The position numbers and the translations under genes are program-made. 64,000 nt of DNA from Burkholderia vietnamiensis LMG 10929 (GTDB lineage Bacteria > Pseudomonadota > Gammaproteobacteria > Burkholderiales > Burkholderiaceae), in NCBI RefSeq assembly GCF_000959445.1, contig NZ_CP009632.1:558001-622000 (forward strand). The letters run 5' to 3'. Every line of letters starts with the position of its first letter. Position 1 is the stretch's first letter. The notes under the pieces are model-generated. The model ran no database searches, was not told the origin of the DNA, and saw only the letters and a program-made list of their open reading frames with translations. Shown piece after piece: positions 63,762 to 64,000 of the stretch.

Positions 63762-64000
63762 TCACTGTTGTCCAATGTCGCGCACGGCCTTCTGGAGCGC
63801 GACGTTGTCGAGTTTTGCGATCGGTACCGACAGCAGCAGATCGATGCGGCGTCTCAGTGTCAGCGCAACCTCGTGCATGGCCTGTTGCTTTCGTTCGTCG
63901 GAGCCTTCCACCTCGGCCGGGTCGGGTACGCCCCAATGCGCGGTCATAGGCTGCCCCGGCCATACCGGGCAGACTTCGCCCGCGGCCTTGTCACACACGG
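63762..64000 (-). CDS. Second phosphatase-type ArsC, cut by the window edge
   Basis: The visible C-terminal 78 codons read CDKAAGEVCPVWPGQPMTAH, then WGVPDPAEVEG, aligning with CDSAASETCPYWPG and the tail of the adjacent gene. It is therefore a tandem paralogue whose 5-prime half is outside the window. The stop at 63762 is 10 bases upstream of the neighbour's ATG. Confidence 0.82.
   Translation of the reverse strand, partial: VCDKAAGEVCPVWPGQPMTAHWGVPDPAEVEGSDERKQQAMHEVALTLRRRIDLLLSVPIAKLDNVALQKAVRDIGQQ

Overview
The window is high-GC, densely coded proteobacterial DNA that most resembles Burkholderia sensu lato. Pointers are a DUF4148 secreted peptide, a KfrA-type plasmid protein, RIT-type recombinases and the codon bias. 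KfrA, two toxin-antitoxin pairs, four or more mobile elements and many decayed genes suggest a large plasmid, a secondary replicon or an integrated island rather than core chromosome. No tRNA, rRNA or CRISPR array was seen.

Region 1 (1-22.5 kb) has a nitrile, cyanide and cyanate flavour. On the minus strand lie a carbonic anhydrase (cynT) and a cyanate hydratase (cynS) broken by a 2-nt deletion, next to a decayed cynR and a transposase relic. A MocR-type regulator then diverges from a tightly coupled ten-gene plus-strand operon (5.4-15.4 kb). This is the conserved Nit1C nitrilase cluster: MSMEG_0572-like protein, nitrilase, radical SAM protein, GNAT acyltransferase, AIR-synthase-like protein, glycosyltransferase, MSMEG_0570-like protein and flavoprotein. 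It is extended by an LnmK-like acyltransferase/decarboxylase and a one-chain B12-dependent methylmalonyl-CoA mutase. Downstream are a CioAB/CydAB terminal oxidase and a sulfite/nitrite-reductase-like pair (cysI-DUF934).

Region 2 (22.6-30 kb) is a mobile-element landing zone. It holds an IS66 orfA relic, a phage/Ash-like leader with a terminator hairpin, a VapBC pair, an Xre/MbcA-RES pair, and a complete RIT (recombinase-in-trio) element with 32-bp inverted ends. The middle recombinase of that element is split by an IS5-family insertion with a TCA target duplication.

Region 3 (30-45.3 kb) is a lower-GC oxidoreductase/hydrolase cluster. It contains HxlR and two TetR regulators, a GMC oxidoreductase, two intact and one decayed old-yellow-enzyme genes, three paralogous alpha/beta hydrolases, an SDR, an SCP2-like protein and two MDR quinone oxidoreductases. 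The last MDR gene is cut by an IS3-family element with a CAA duplication. The gene set looks like a xenobiotic or alicyclic-ketone detoxification or catabolic module; its substrate cannot be read from the sequence.

Region 4 (45.3-57 kb) is phage- or plasmid-like. It has a C-terminally short SRAP protein, an H-NS-like protein, a palindrome-bracketed small gene, a run of about ten tiny genes that mostly share an AGGAAAAC-type leader, a 138-bp duplicated coding segment, a frameshifted PDDEXK (DUF1016) nuclease, a complete IS5-family element with CTAG duplications, kfrA with its palindromic operator, and a plasmid-type tyrosine recombinase.

Region 5 (57-64 kb) is a minus-strand arsenic resistance operon reading arsC-type phosphatase (partial), second phosphatase-type arsC, acr3, glutaredoxin-type arsC, arsH, arsD, arsA, DUF2703 protein and an ArsO-like flavoprotein. 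It continues past the right edge.
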